Shown here: positions 11,173 through 23,369 of the stretch, piece by piece | Layout: each line of letters begins with the position of its first letter | Position numbering within the stretch: position 1 is the stretch's first letter | Origin: Ptiloglossa arizonensis | Taxonomy: Eukaryota > Arthropoda > Insecta > Hymenoptera > Colletidae | Assembly: GCF_051014685.1 (NCBI RefSeq) | Contig: NC_135061.1 | Span: 4,760,029-4,824,028 of the forward strand | Direction: 5' to 3' | DNA length: 64,000 nt | The notes under the pieces: generated by a model | Told to the model about the DNA's origin: nothing | The model's input: the letters and a program-made list of their open reading frames with translations, nothing else | Database searches by the model: none | Program-made: the position numbers and the translations under genes

Positions 11173-12243
11173 GTGACGATCCGTTGTTTACATCTGTGTT
11201 ATCTTTATCCCTTTAACCTTCGGACAATGAACTCCAATACTTGCTCGATTGTTGAACGCGGGACTTGGATCCCCCGAGTTTTATATTGTATTATTATATC
11301 TCGACTCTATTTTCATCAAAAGGGAATCCTCGTGGCTCGAATTATAATCTAAACACGAGTAAGACGATCTAAAAACGTCTAATCACGACGAGGAGAACCC
11401 AAATTGTTCAAACTTCTATTTCGTGACACGTAATAAGTATTTATCAAACGGAAGGTAATGTACAACAAATTGTATCGCGATTGCAGTAATCTCAGCTTAA
11501 TCGTCGTTGTACTTACAATTCTATTCGCTTAGAATTATACTTGAGTAAGGTATCATTTTTTTTTTTTTCGTCCAAAGTCAGTTACTGGGTCCATTTAACG
11601 AAATACGATATCTCGTGTTCGAGAATAACTTTTCAACCAATAGACAGACGAAGGTTTTACGATGTATGTAAAACAACGCAATAAATCTAAATATATGCAT
11701 TAGATGCACCTTCTCGATTCGTGGTTCTCAAATAATCAACGTACATATATTACACCGTCTATAGAACGTTTCGATTCGTTTTCTCTCGAAGGAAGTTCGA
11801 GGTCGTGGCCATTAGAGAGTTTCATTTGTACGTAGCAATTGAAGATAAAGCATCGAGAAAAATCTACTAGAATTAATTTCAGTTTCCTACAATTATCGAC
11901 TCACTTTTTACCAGCACAATGCATCGTCTATCTCGTCTCTTCTTGTTGTAACTATTCTCTTTCTTCGTTCGAGTTCGGTTCGTCAAAAAATAGGCTACTC
12001 TGGGTGACACTTTCACTGCTGGGTCCCAAATCTTATGAAAGTTAATCGTATATTGATGTACTTTGTGACAGAGTTCGTTTTATTCGCTACTCTAGTCAGA
12101 AAGTATCAACATGTCCTCCTTCGTGGCAAAAGAAACCAAGTACTTTAAACGTGAACCACTAATACTCAACAATCGAGTATCAGAGTTCATTGTCCGAAGG
12201 TTAAAGGGATAAAGATAACGGATGTAAAGAACGGATAGTCACG
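11173..12243. mobile_element. Possible element bounded by ~80-bp inverted repeats
   Basis: About 11173-11257 (containing ATCTTTATCCCTTTAACCTT and CGGACAATGAACTC) is matched in reverse complement by about 12165-12243. The best core of about 38 bp is nearly identical. The roughly 910 bp between has no recognisable transposase. This could be a non-autonomous element with long inverted ends, or an inverted pair of short repeats. Confidence 0.65.
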
Positions 12244-12244
12244 G

Positions 12245-13025
12245 AGTAAGTAAGAATTAACGAAAGAAAAATGTTTGTAATTTATGAAACGTGTCAAGTC
12301 TACATTTTCAGAGAAAATACACGTTAAGAGGATAGATCACAGAGAACGTAATTTGGAATAGGTGTGTGACCTCGTGTAAAGAAACAGTGTCCACATTCTT
12401 TCGAAATTGTCCACGAAAATCATTTGTCAGAGTTTCTTAGAAATAGAATTTCCTTCAATTGGTATTATTAACGAATATATACGAACACAGCGAGAAAAAG
12501 TTACAAAAGTTCTCTTTGCACTCAGTGGTTTCCTCGTAAGCCATAGACGATGGACCAAGATGTTTTTGTGCAAGATGATTTCTTCAATGAAGTTTCATCG
12601 AGGGAAAAAAATGTCCAAATGTAATGGTTGTTAGTTGTACGATCGGTATGGTCCAGGTATGAACCGCAAACATTTGGCATTCGTCGAGTACCGAATGATT
12701 AATGTGCTTTGTACTGATCATTCGGTGGATACAGTTGTCCCTCGATAAAACGCGCACTGCTGGTTCGCGCGGAGCTCTTTAAGGAGGGACAGTGGCGAAT
12801 TTGTCCCTGGAACTGACCTTTCGTATCTCGTGTTCGCACTTGCGAAACCCAACCATGTGCGAACCATTTGACGTGGAAAGTAAACGAGACGTAATATATC
12901 AAAAGTGAACGCGGTTTGCATTAGGGTAAAGTTGTGCTCGCTACGATAGTACTTGGACTAAAATTGGAACGATACAAAGAAGATTAGCACGTGTAAGGTA
13001 TTGGAGCTAAGTTTCCCGTTACGAG
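12245..13025. other. Non-coding stretch
   Basis: No recognisable feature. Around 12770-12900 the sequence is more GC-rich and has overlapping minus-strand frames of about 67 codons, but no family features. Confidence 0.4.
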
Positions 13026-13028
13026 AAC

Positions 13029-13139
13029 CTATTTTTATTTCTAAATTACAAGTTTCGATTGGGGACGTTTTAGTTAAAAGTAAATACACGTTTGAAAATC
13101 AAATTATGCGTTATTTTACTTTTCGGTAGAAAATACAGT
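13029..13139 (+). repeat. Dispersed repeat, copy 2 of 2
   Basis: Second copy of the repeat at 9219-9325, same orientation, with mostly single-base differences. Class unknown. Confidence 0.75.
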
Positions 13140-13575
13140 AAAAGAATATTCGGTTTCTTCGAAGTAAATTGAAAATTATGGTTATACGAATATATATATT
13201 TGAAAAATGGATTCTTAATAAGATTATGTAATGGATCAATAAGAAATTGAATTTGTTCGTTTCTAAAATTTATCTTTTTACTCATTGGAAATATAACATT
13301 TATTTCTTCGCCATAGTGATCTTTGCGGGCACATTGGTAACACTTTGTACGATTAATCCGTTGTTCACCACGACAGACAGAAGTCTCGTTGCTTTAACCG
13401 CCAATAGTATTCAATTTGAACACCGAATCTCTCAATACCTGCCGTTCAAAAATATTACAACGTATCGATTATTAATATTTCATTTAAACCAATACATTTT
13501 ACCCCAAATAGATAAATGCTTACATAGGGTGAATCCACTGTTGAAAAATACGTGTTTCACGATCAAAAATACGCG

Positions 13576-13775
13576 TCACTTGTTTAACGTAAAACAATCG
13601 AAACTAGTGAAATAGTTCCACTTGTTGAACGTAAAACAATTGAAACTATTGAAATAGTTCCACTTGTTTAACGTAAAGCAATTGAAACTAGTGAAATAGT
13701 TCCACTTGTTTAACATAAAACAATTGAAACAGTTCCACTTGTTTAACGTAAAACAATTAAAACAATTGAAACAGT
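13576..13775 (-). repeat. 42-bp tandem repeat, 4-5 copies
   Basis: The phrase GTTCCACTTGTTTAACGTAA recurs at 13615, 13657 and 13699 (42-bp spacing), then at 13731 in a shortened unit. Because 42 is a multiple of three, it creates a repetitive minus-strand open frame that I do not regard as a gene. Confidence 0.85.
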
Positions 13776-13859
13776 ACCGTGTTCGGTTATCATTTTCTTC
13801 GTAAGAACTGAATCCGGATCGAGTGGTTGAACAAAGCCAAATGAAGAAATATAAAAATA

Positions 13860-15620
13860 TAATTGTATCACAACGAGAGAGTATTCGTTGTGTCACGTGT
13901 CGTAGATAACGGCGAGGTTTGCTCCGAGCCAACAATCGTACCGAGTGTGAGGGCGTACATACGAGGTGAACAGTTGACGAATATGTATTCGGGACTCGGC
14001 GAGGACTGTGACGAATATTCGGCACTCGGTGAACGTGGAATGTGCGCAGTCGGCTTTAGACCGAAGCTCGCGTGTAACGTTCGACGAAGAGAACGCACCG
14101 AGAACAAGCGAGACGGATGGACTTCAAAGCGACATCACCGGCGCGCGAAACGAACGTTTTCATATTTTTCTTTCTATCGACGCGAGAGTATCGCTAATCG
14201 CTCGACGAGGTTCCCCCGATGAAAATAAATCCAAACACGACCTCGTTCGGACCACTTTTCATCTAACCAACTCGTACGAATTGTTCCCGAAATACCATCG
14301 ACAGCCAGTATTTCGGGTTGCTCATCGATGTTGCTTCAACGAGGATCCAATGAAAAACACAAAAGGTTTCGGTACTTTTATTAACTCTCGAGAAACAACA
14401 GTGAACGATTGGGTTACTTTAAACGAGGTACCTATCGCGCGCGAAACAGGGTAAACGCTCTCTCGAGCGTGCTTTGTCACTCTTAACGAACCGTTAAAGG
14501 GTCAACTCGAACGGATAACAGAGATCGGTGGAGCTCTTCTTACGTACGAGAAATGTCGCTCAATCGTTGTTGAAGTTCAACGGGCCGTGTTCTTGTTTCC
14601 GAATCCTAACGACCGTTGGTATCAGCGGGGTGTCGTCGGTGGTCGGTACCGGAGGGCTCGAAGCGGGTTGATCTCGTTCGAGCAACGTTCGTTCGAACAG
14701 CTTCGAAGGTCTACGATCTTCTTTTTTCTTCTAAATGCTAACGATCGAAGCGGCGGGGTTTCTCGACCAGCCGAGAGTACACCAGTTCGATCCTCTTCCA
14801 CGAGAAATGTCATTTGAGCGGTCTTCAACTTGAGCGGTCTATGGTCCCTGTGTGTACATGTGTGTGTCTGTGTGTGTGTGTGTGTTTTTTCTTTTTTTGC
14901 GAGGCCTAGCGGACGTTCGGAGCAGCGAGGCCGCTTGCCTCTGGCCTGGCGGTGGCCTCCAACCGAGTACCGCTCTTCTGGCAACCGGCCAAAGCTTATG
15001 CCAGGTTTCAACATACCGGTCGACATGGATATTTTCGGGTTTGCGGCGAAACGACAACCGCTGCCTACTCTTTCCTTGCTTCTGACCTCGTCGGGCGACC
15101 GTACGCCATCCCCTTGTGTCTCTCGATCTTGAATCCGATCAACAGCCGCGTACTCTCGCTTTCACGTCGCGTTACCTCGTGTAGGAGACTCCATTTTATC
15201 GATTCGAGTACGCAAGCCAATTCGACACCGGTGTGCCGGTCTTCACGAGCTACGAGGTTTCGTCGTTGTGAGAAGTGGACGGAGGAGTGTCTTTACGAGT
15301 ACAGGAACCGCGGTACAGGGTCACCGGGACAGTGTTTTTTTAACGAACAATGTTTCTCCACGAACAATGCTAGGAAACGGGTAATTTCGAACCGTTCGGC
15401 GTTAAGTTTTCGCTGAAAGACCGTAACGCGGATCTCGAGAGAGAGAGAGTCTCGCACGACGAGAAAGTTTGTTAAAAAAAATATACCCGTTAGCGACGTC
15501 ACCGACAATATTCGGTGAACTTCGAGATGGTTCGTTGGTTCGTTCGGACGATGACGCCTCGTGTGCGAAATAATCAATGAAATCGGCAGGTGAGTCTCGC
15601 GGGGTATAGATTCGCGTTTC
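13860..15620. other. GC- and CpG-richer island without an identifiable gene
   Basis: This stretch is clearly more G+C- and CpG-rich than its flanks and has many overlapping open frames on both strands, as expected where TAA and TAG are rare. It contains a (TG)n tract near 14860-14885. None of the frames has a recognisable domain or convincing splice sites. It could be a promoter-like or regulatory island; I cannot show that. Confidence 0.35.
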
Positions 15621-15959
15621 ACATGTCAAACACGGTTAAACGTAACAAAATTACATCGACGAACTCGTACTTCGACGTGATCAATTCAAGGGTGTACTTT
15701 GATTCTGTAAAATTGTTGCTAACGTGGGTGTAACAACCGACACAACCCGTTCACCAACTTCCCACCCGCAGATGCCAGCCGATAATAACTACGGTTTTAT
15801 TTTCGTCAAACGACACGCGGACAATGTATTTAACGGTGTTCGAGTAAGTGGAACGTGTCCGAGGTTTACGATTAAGTAAGTTTCACAGGGGTGATTCGTA
15901 CACGCGGATCTTGAGTTTCTTGAGATTGGAGAAAGATTGTTTTCGGTCCTGGTATTCGG

Positions 15960-16375
15960 GAGTTTCTTTCGAGAGAAATTGATTAAAGATTCTAATCAAT
16001 CGCGAGGTGTTTGCAGTGATGTATCTGTGTGTTTGAGTGTTGATTTTACAACTCGGGTGGTTGATCGGTTTTTTTGGACTTCTTGTAACACGTTGATTGA
16101 GTTTGGATCAGGGCTGAAAGTACTTGTTGATTTCTTTTTAATAAAATATTCGAACGGTTGTCGAACGTTTCGCGAGAAATTGATTAGAGATTCTAATTAA
16201 TTGAGAGGTGTTTGCAGTGATGTACCTGTGTGTTCGAGTGTTGATTTTACAACTCGGGTGGTTGATCGGTTTTTTTGGACTTCTTGTAACACGTTGTTTG
16301 AGTTTGGATCAGGGCTGGGAGTACTCGTTGATTTTTTTTTAGTAAAATATTCGAACGGTTGTTGAACGTTTCGCG
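15960..16375 (+). repeat. 201-bp tandem duplication
   Basis: A unit containing GAGGTGTTTGCAGTGATGTA is present twice with a 201-bp offset (16004 and 16205). The copies differ at scattered positions. Non-coding. Confidence 0.9.
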
Positions 16376-16479
16376 AACTGATCGGGAATCTGTGTATTCG
16401 TGGTGTTCGAGACGTTACTGTAAAAAGTGTTCGATTTTGCACAAAAGATAACTATAATAAGTCAAAGTGCCTACGATGC

Positions 16480-17545
16480 TACCAACACTTCCTACTTTGT
16501 AACGTTTGTCTCGCCCAGATTTCAACTATCGTTATTTATCCTCGAATCTCTCGCAAATTTTAAATTTCTAATTATTTATTTGCAACATTCTATCGATAGA
16601 CGATTGTAATTTCAATTGTGACTTTTCACGAACGAATAACACGTTAAATATTGCTTTTCCTTTTATTCGTGATTCGAGATTCGTTTAGACAGTTGCATTG
16701 CCTGTTTATATACTAGGCGATAATAGTCCACGAGTCGTAAATTAACAATCTCTTGCAAATTTTAAATGTTTAATTATTTATTTGCAACGTTCCATCGATG
16801 GACGATTGTAATTTCGATTGTGACTTTTCACGAAACAAATAACGCGTTAAAAATTGCTTTTTCTTTTATTCCCAACGTTCTGCAACGTTTGATGCTAAGT
16901 TGTCGATAGAGTATCATCTCGTCCAGATTTCACCTATCGTGATTTATCTCCAAATGTGTTCGTTAATAGTTCATAACTCGTAAATTAACAATCTCTCGCA
17001 AACTTTAAACGTCTAATCATTAATTTGCAACATTCTGCAACGTTCGATGCTAAGTTGTCGATAGAGTATCATCTAACTCAGATTTCACCTATTGTGATTT
17101 ATCCTCGAATGTGTATGATAATAATCCACGAGTCGTAAATTAACAATCTCTCGCAAACTTTAAACGTCTAATCATTCATTTGCAACGTTCCATCGATGGA
17201 CGATTCTAATTTCGATTGTGACTTTTGACAAAAAAATAACGCGTTAAAAATAATAGCTTTTTCTTTTATTCATGATTCGCAAAGTTTCCTCTTGCACGTG
17301 GCTCAGCTATATCGAAATTTCTTCTCGAGTAAATTAACAATCTCTCGCAAACTTTAACTATCTAATCATTCATTTGCAACATTCTCCAACGTTCGATGCT
17401 AAGTTGTCGATAGAGTATCATCTAACTCAGATTTCACTTATCGTGATTTATCCTCGAATGTGTTCGATAATAGTCCACGACTCCTAAATTAACAATCTCT
17501 CGCAAACTTTAAATATCTAATCATTAATTTGCAACCTTCTGCAAC
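16480..17545. repeat. Irregular repeat cluster
   Basis: The phrase AACAATCTCTCGCAAACTTT and its neighbouring block recur at about 16540, 16746, 16988, 17143, 17338 and 17493, with spacings of roughly 155-240 bp. Blocks such as GCTAAGTTGTCGATAGAGTA recur between them. It looks like a tandem array broken by insertions and deletions. Confidence 0.8.
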
Positions 17546-19150
17546 GTTCCATGCTAAATTGTCGACAGAGCATCGTATTCTTTCCAAAGGTATTTACGTT
17601 TCGTTTGCGTGAAATTTCTTCTCGAAACAGATTGGTACACAGTTATCCGGGCAAGGGTTGTTGCCGTTTGAGGGAATTGCAGCACGCCAAATGCATACCC
17701 TTCTATTTCTCGGCAAACTTCTAGTTGTCGCGCGGCTGAAACGTTAGATGGCGTATATCGTTTGCGTTCCGAGAAAGAATTTCGATACACGTGACGCGAC
17801 ATTAGTGCCCAAGACACAAGTACGTTCAATGTTCATGATAGATCGTCGATCCGTGGATCGAACCATTATTCACTGTGTGTGCATTTTCAGAATAAATTCC
17901 AACAGATGCTCTCGAAACAGATTAATTGGAAAAACTCCCAATTAAGAGAATTTTACTCATTGGAGAACTTGTTTCTTACGTAATTACCGAAACAAGTTTG
18001 AAATAGTATTACAAAGTTTTCGAATTAAGACCAGAGCGTTTTCAGAAACAAAATAGTCGATATTTCGGAGAAAGATACAAAGGTATAGAAGGTAAACACA
18101 AAAATAATGTACGATGTGCATACAACGAAAATAAAATTGAACACAGGGTGCAGTGACGAAAAAAAAATATGAAAAATGAAAATTTTTACGAAAAATGATA
18201 CAGTACGTATTTCTGTCGTATTTATGAAACGTTTACGATGAATCGATAGTATCTTTGAGAGAAATACCGAGACTATTTTCGATATTTTCGATAGGAAAAT
18301 GATTTTCACCTTGAAGGTGGTGTCCCCCTTCTACAATTGGAACACAGGATTCTCGTTCGTTCCCAACAGTCAATTTGTTCGTACCACCGTGGACTCGACC
18401 GTATATAGATTATACCCTGGAGATATATCAGTATTCAAGATGCTAATAAAATACTGTCACATCGACGAGCAACCGTGTGGTTAGCCCCAAAACGAGCTTC
18501 TTAATTAATTCCAGGGTATGCTGATAAGATTATTCAAATACTGTTCGGAACAGGAAATGTATGTCATCTGATCCCAACATCCGGCCCTAAAGGGTTAACG
18601 CGAACGTGTCAGTTCAATTTCGTCGGTGTCCCTTTTAGCGTTAGACCTTCCTCGGTCACGTAGACCTTCCGTGCTTCGTGGTTCAAATTTACCAATAATT
18701 TCCACCGTTATTTTCATTATCGGCTTGAACTTTCATTCTTAGCGGATAAGTGTACAGGGTGTCTCGTTTTCGAATACATTTTTCTCGAGAACGAATCAAA
18801 TCACCGAAAATTTTCGGTGCAAATTTTCTTCTTTACGTTTTCGTTCTGTTTTAAGTTCAGTATCGCTAATGTTGTTCCACTGATCGGTATTGTTGCACAT
18901 AATTCCCTACGTTTACTCTGTAATCCATGATTTTGGAATTCGTCAATTTGCAACTTTTTATTTCCTTAATTTTGTTCTTGTCTTTCATAAAGAATCTCCC
19001 GATAAGTAAAATACCATTTCATTATTCGCAATACTGACAAATTTAGCAAAATCCGTTACGTATTACTCCGATTGATTAGAAATTGTCATTTTCAGTTGAA
19101 ATAAAATAATTCTGGTAGTGTCATTTTAAAGAAAACTTACTTCTTTCTAA
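17546..19150. other. Non-coding stretch
   Basis: No gene recognised. It includes single, unpaired element-like ends: TACAGGGTGTCTCG at about 18753 and AAAGGGTTAA ending near 18598. Confidence 0.4.
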
Positions 19151-19159
19151 ATTTCTAAA

Positions 19160-20180
19160 TTAATAGAAATAAAGTAGCATTCGTCATTTTTAACATAAGC
19201 GATAAAACAGCTCGAGAGAAGGGTAATTCTACCGATTATTAATATATTTGTATATATTTTTACGTTTCGATGACCGTCACTATCGATGGACCGTGTCAAT
19301 TTCAAACATCTACGATTATTAATTTTCAAGAAACTCAATGTGTTAAAAAGAAGTCAATTCTTTGAATTCCGCAGCTCCATCGATTGGTGTTTCTAAATTT
19401 CTTTCGAAACGAAGGGTAATTCTACCAATTATTAATATATTTCTATATATTTTTACGTTTCAATGAAACGTTCAGCGTACAACGATCGATGGACCGTGTC
19501 GATTTCGAACGACCATAGTTATTAATTTCCAAGAAACTCAATGTGTTAAAAAAAATTCAATTCTTTGAATTCCACAGCTCCATCGATTCGTGTTTCTAAA
19601 TTTCTTTCGAAGCGAAGGGTAATTCTACCAATTATTAATATATTTCTATATATTTTTACGTTTCAATAAAACGTTCAGCGTACAACGATCGATGGACCGT
19701 GTCGATTTCGAACGACCATAGTTATCAATTTCCAAGAAACTCAATGTGTTAAAAAAAATTCAATTCTTTGAATTCCACAGCTCCATCGACTCGTGTTTCT
19801 AAATTTCTTTCGAAGCGAAGGGTAATTCTACCAATTATTAATATATTTCTATATATTTTTACGTTTCAATGAAACGTTCAGCGTACAACGATCGATGGAC
19901 CGTGTCGATTTCGAACGACCATAGTTATCAATTTCCAAGAAACTCTATGTGTTAAAAAAAATTCAATTCTTTGAATTCCACAGCTCCATCGATTCGTGTT
20001 TCTAAATTTCTTTCGAAGCGAAGGGTAATTCTACCAATTATTAATATATTTCTATATATTTTTACGTTTCGATGTTCAGCGTACAACGATCGATGGACCG
20101 TGTCGATTTCGAACGACCATAGTTATCAATTTCCAAGAAACTCAATGTGTTAAAAAAAATTCAATTCTTTGAATTCCGAA
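19160..20180 (+). repeat. 203-bp satellite array, about 5 copies
   Basis: The marker TTTGAATTCC occurs at 19361, 19564, 19767, 19970 and 20168, giving spacings of 203, 203, 203 and 198 bp. Central copies are nearly identical and the first is the most diverged. The unit holds a Tc/TA-rich core (TTAATATATTTCTATATATT) and GATCGATGGACCGTG. Non-coding. Confidence 0.93.
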
Positions 20181-20468
20181 GATTCATCGATTCATATTTC
20201 CCGCGAAATCGTTCGGAGCGTGCCGACGTACGTTTGAATCGATCGTACGTCGTTGGAACGAAACGCTAGCCAAGTGGTCGCGCGATGTCACTAGCGATCG
20301 CCAGTTCGCGCTATATCGTCCGGCACACGTGCTACGAATCTACGACCACCCACAGGTCACTGGAACAAAAACACTATCCGTATGATCGCGCGATATCGCG
20401 CGATGTCAGTGACGGTCACCGGCTGCTGGGAAATCGCTCACGGTGCGATCTAAGCATCAAATTATTGA
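20181..20468. other. Short GC-richer spacer
   Basis: CpG-rich sequence between the 203-bp satellite and the mariner-type element, with short inverted motifs around CGCGATATCGCGCG. No gene recognised. Confidence 0.35.
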
Positions 20469-20900
20469 CTTGTTCTTAAAGTGATTTCGTTCTCCAAAAT
20501 GAAGAATAGATAATTGAATCAAATCTTACATTTAATACACTCTGAAACAAACGTGTTTCATTTTCATTGGAAAAAAACGAAATTACTTCCCGAACGACAC
20601 AATACTTTACTTGTGTATCAAAAGTGCACACTTTGAACAATACTTTCGTCGATTTTTATAGAGAGATGTTAACGCAAGGTAGATGTCGCAATTATCGTCA
20701 CTTTAAGTTTAAATATAGTTCCAAATTGGGCCACGAGGTTGCTTAACGCCTCTTTTATTCGTAAACATTCTTTTTAGATGTCGAATACGAGTTACAACGA
20801 TCAGAAACAGAGATGGTTTCAGTTACAGAGGGAAAAATTGTTTCAATTATCCGGAGAATAGTAGCTCTTAGAGAAGATATATTAGACAAATTAGACATAT
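20469..20900 (+). mobile_element. Mariner-type MITE plus adjoining repeat (composite copy 1)
   Basis: About 20469-20604 runs from TGTTCTTAAAGTGATTTCG through CCAAAATGAAGAAT to GAAATTACTTCCCGAACGAC. These are decayed forms of the TAGGTTGTTCGGAAAGT ends seen in other copies. The next 290 bp (from CTTTGAACAATACTTTCGTC) are shared with 33475-33770. No transposase frame. Classified from the ends only. Confidence 0.7.
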
Positions 20901-20904
20901 TATA

Positions 20905-21430
20905 TTAATATCATATCATATGACAAATTAATTAATATCGACGATGAGAATTACGTCGATTTACTCGACTCGTTGAACAAACAAACCTTTCGATGCAGGT
21001 GCAACGAGAATTCGAGTATCAGGTGTGGAAGACCTAATCGAAAAGCAACAGAAAGGATCGTTTTCAATGGCTACTTTCTATTTGTTAACATACTCGAGGT
21101 ACGGTAACGAGCAGCAAGTTATGCCGTTCGCGAGGCTTATCTGGTCACAAGTTGCTTACTCATTATTACGCCAGCTTAAATAATTTACGATCCCGGGAGA
21201 GGGACACGTGGACATTTCCCGAGCGTGGCTCGAGCGTATTTACGATCCTGTAAAAGGGACCCCGCCGATAAGATAGCAGCAGTGATGTAGAGCTCTCCCG
21301 ATTAGAAACGAAAACGAGCCTCCGTGAGAAACGATAAGTTGTCAATGACCTGTCACGAGTACAAATCCCGAGATTTTTCATCCTACGATTGAAACTTATT
21401 CGGGAACAATATGTACAACGTGTGAGAAAA
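20905..21430. other. Non-coding stretch
   Basis: No gene or element recognised between the composite repeat and the nested LTR region. Confidence 0.4.
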
Positions 21431-22860
21431 TCGGTCCAAGTCGTTGTTTTCCAACACAAACTGTGTCAACAATTGCTAAAATTGTACAGTAAAATATATA
21501 TCTATAGGAAAAAATATGCCTATTCCTCTGTCATAATAATATATTCCCTGTGGATTACAGATGGAAATATAGGGTGGTCTTCTTAAGGTCACGACGCGTA
21601 CAAAAGGAAAAGTCAAACCAGCTCACACCACGGAACACACACACACACACACATACGTTTTCTCGAAAACTCTTTTTTAACTTTTTCTCGATACCGATCG
21701 ACTCACATACTCGGTCTCTGGTTACATTTTTGGCGGCGGTTTGAAAGTTTGTTTGTGGAAAGAGAGAACGGAAATATAAGGAGTGGGGATATAAGCGTTT
21801 CATCCCGGGCCTGCTAGTGGACTCGTCAGTAAGGCATCCTAGCAGGCCCTGCCTTATACGCCGGGACATTGGAAGATCGGTAAGAGGTCGTATATATAGT
21901 GATCGGAGCAGGTACGGAAACTTGCGGGAAACGGTTGGTGGTGAGTTTCCCTCTGGTGGCAAGCGTGGGTAGTGCCGCCACATAACCCCCTTGCCAGTGG
22001 TAAACGATACTTTGAAGTTCCGTCCTGATGTCCCAGTGGCGTAGGTATTTGTTCCGTTGTTCGGTGGCACAACAGGCACAGGAGGAGGTTGTCCAGAGCG
22101 GTGGAAGAGAAGAATGCTTCTTTTTCGTAGTAAGGCCCAGCTGCTGTCGATTACGGAATACGCGTGGCGAGCTTCGTTTGCTCAAGCCGCGTTTTTGCTT
22201 GTTGTCCGACGTTGATGCGTGAGCGTACCGGTACTTATGAAACGCATCCGTGTGGTCGGTGAATAATGTCGACTAAAGCTGCTTTTGCTTTCCTCCTGGG
22301 GTTGATCCTGATGGTTAGCCGGAAGTATAGCGTCGTATCGTCGCTGGCAGGTTAAGGAGTCAACCCTCGGAGAGGGGGATTAACGAAAATCGGCCTTTAC
22401 GTTGCGTTCCATCCATCGTCTTGTGCTGCACCTCTACTGCTGCTGTGCTGTTGTCCAGAAGGTTGCGTGTTACTAGACGGGGTCACCACTTTGGCGGCGC
22501 TAAATTCGAAGAAGTATGTAAGGAAGGGAGAACGGAAATATAAGGAAGTGGGGATAAGCGTTTCATCCCGGGCCTGCTAGTGGACTCGTCGGTGAGGCAT
22601 CCTAGCAGGCCCTGCCTTATACGCCGGGACATTGGAAGATCGGTATGGGATCGTATATATACCGATCGGAGCAGGTACGGGAACTTGCGGGAAACGGTTA
22701 GTGGTAAGTTTCCCTCTGGTGGCAAGCGTGGGTAGTGCCGCCACAACAGTATAACTCATCTTTTGTCTTTTATACAGGGCTTCAATGAGCTATCGATTTA
22801 CCGAAACAGTCGCTCACTCGATCGAAACTTCACGCGATTCGCTCGCGCAAAACTCGTCCC
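21430..22860 (+). repeat. Older dispersed repeat, interrupted by an LTR element
   Basis: The parts 21430-21730 and about 22746-22860 together match, in opposite orientation, a continuous stretch at 55335-55700. Shared landmarks are AATATATTCCCTGTGGATTA, CTCGATACCGATC and GGCTTCAATGAGCTATCGAT. At 55.4 kb the two halves are contiguous; here about 1 kb of LTR element separates them. The class of the older repeat is unknown. Confidence 0.85.
21731..22745 (-). mobile_element. Internally deleted LTR retroelement (TRIM-like)
   Basis: Two direct repeats of about 250 bp (21731-21982 and 22492-22745) flank about 510 bp. On the minus strand each begins TGTGGCGGCACTACCC and ends near GCCGCCA, giving TG...CA ends. 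Just inside the 5' LTR is AAGTGGTGACCCCGTC, resembling a primer-binding site of the insect gypsy type. Just before the 3' LTR is GGCAAGGGGG, a polypurine-like tract. A TATA motif (GTATATATAC) lies in the 5' LTR. The interior has only a short minus-strand frame (21826-22185) and no protease, reverse transcriptase or integrase motifs. It must depend on another element's proteins. Clear target-site duplications were not resolved. Confidence 0.82.
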
Positions 22861-22923
22861 TACATATACAGGATCGTATTCGTTCGAACAATTTTCAATA
22901 CTTGCGCCAGGGGATAAGGAATA

Positions 22924-23369
22924 TTAACCCTTAACGGTCCGATGTCGAGTCACACTCGACATCGCTTTTCCTTCTGGCGCGTCCGATGTCGCGCGTGGCT
23001 CGACATTGTTTTGTGTTCTGTCGCGTCCTGTATCAAGTTTTACTCGTATTTCAGTTTTACTGTGTCTCAATTTTAGACCGAATAAGATAAGATAAGAGCT
23101 ACGGGACAGAAAATTTCAAATGAGCCGTGCATCTTGAACTTCACGCCTTCGCTTCAGTCTTTTCGAACACGGCGCAGTGTACAGTTCGAAGTCGTAGCAG
23201 AAGAAAGCGTTTTCAAAACTTACATTTTTACAAGAACATTTTATTTTCTAAAGAATATCGCTATAATTTTATTTTATATACCCACTAATTCACATGGTAC
23301 GCATTTGCGAATCCAGCTCGGTCCTGCTGGAACGAAACGGTGAAGAGCGTTCGGTCCGCAAAGGGTTAA
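22924..23369. mobile_element. TTAA-ended MITE (element 1)
   Basis: The left end is TTAACCCTTAACGGTCCG. The right end, read in reverse, is TTAACCCTTTGCGGACCG, matching at 15 of 18 positions. Flanking TTAA at both ends fits the target site of piggyBac-type transposases. The 446-bp interior has no transposase. Just inside the left end is a perfect 11-bp hairpin (22940-22950 with 22954-22964). Confidence 0.75.
22940..22964. other. Perfect 11-bp hairpin inside TTAA element 1
   Basis: CGATGTCGAGT, a CAC loop, then ACTCGACATCG. A less perfect version of the same motif follows at about 22984-23008. Subterminal hairpins can be transposase-binding sites; the role here is inferred. Confidence 0.8.

Noticed and set aside
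13576..14025. 149-codon minus-strand frame with Asn/Phe/Cys repeats
   Set aside because: The repetitive part is the 42-bp tandem repeat; the rest shows no recognisable domain.
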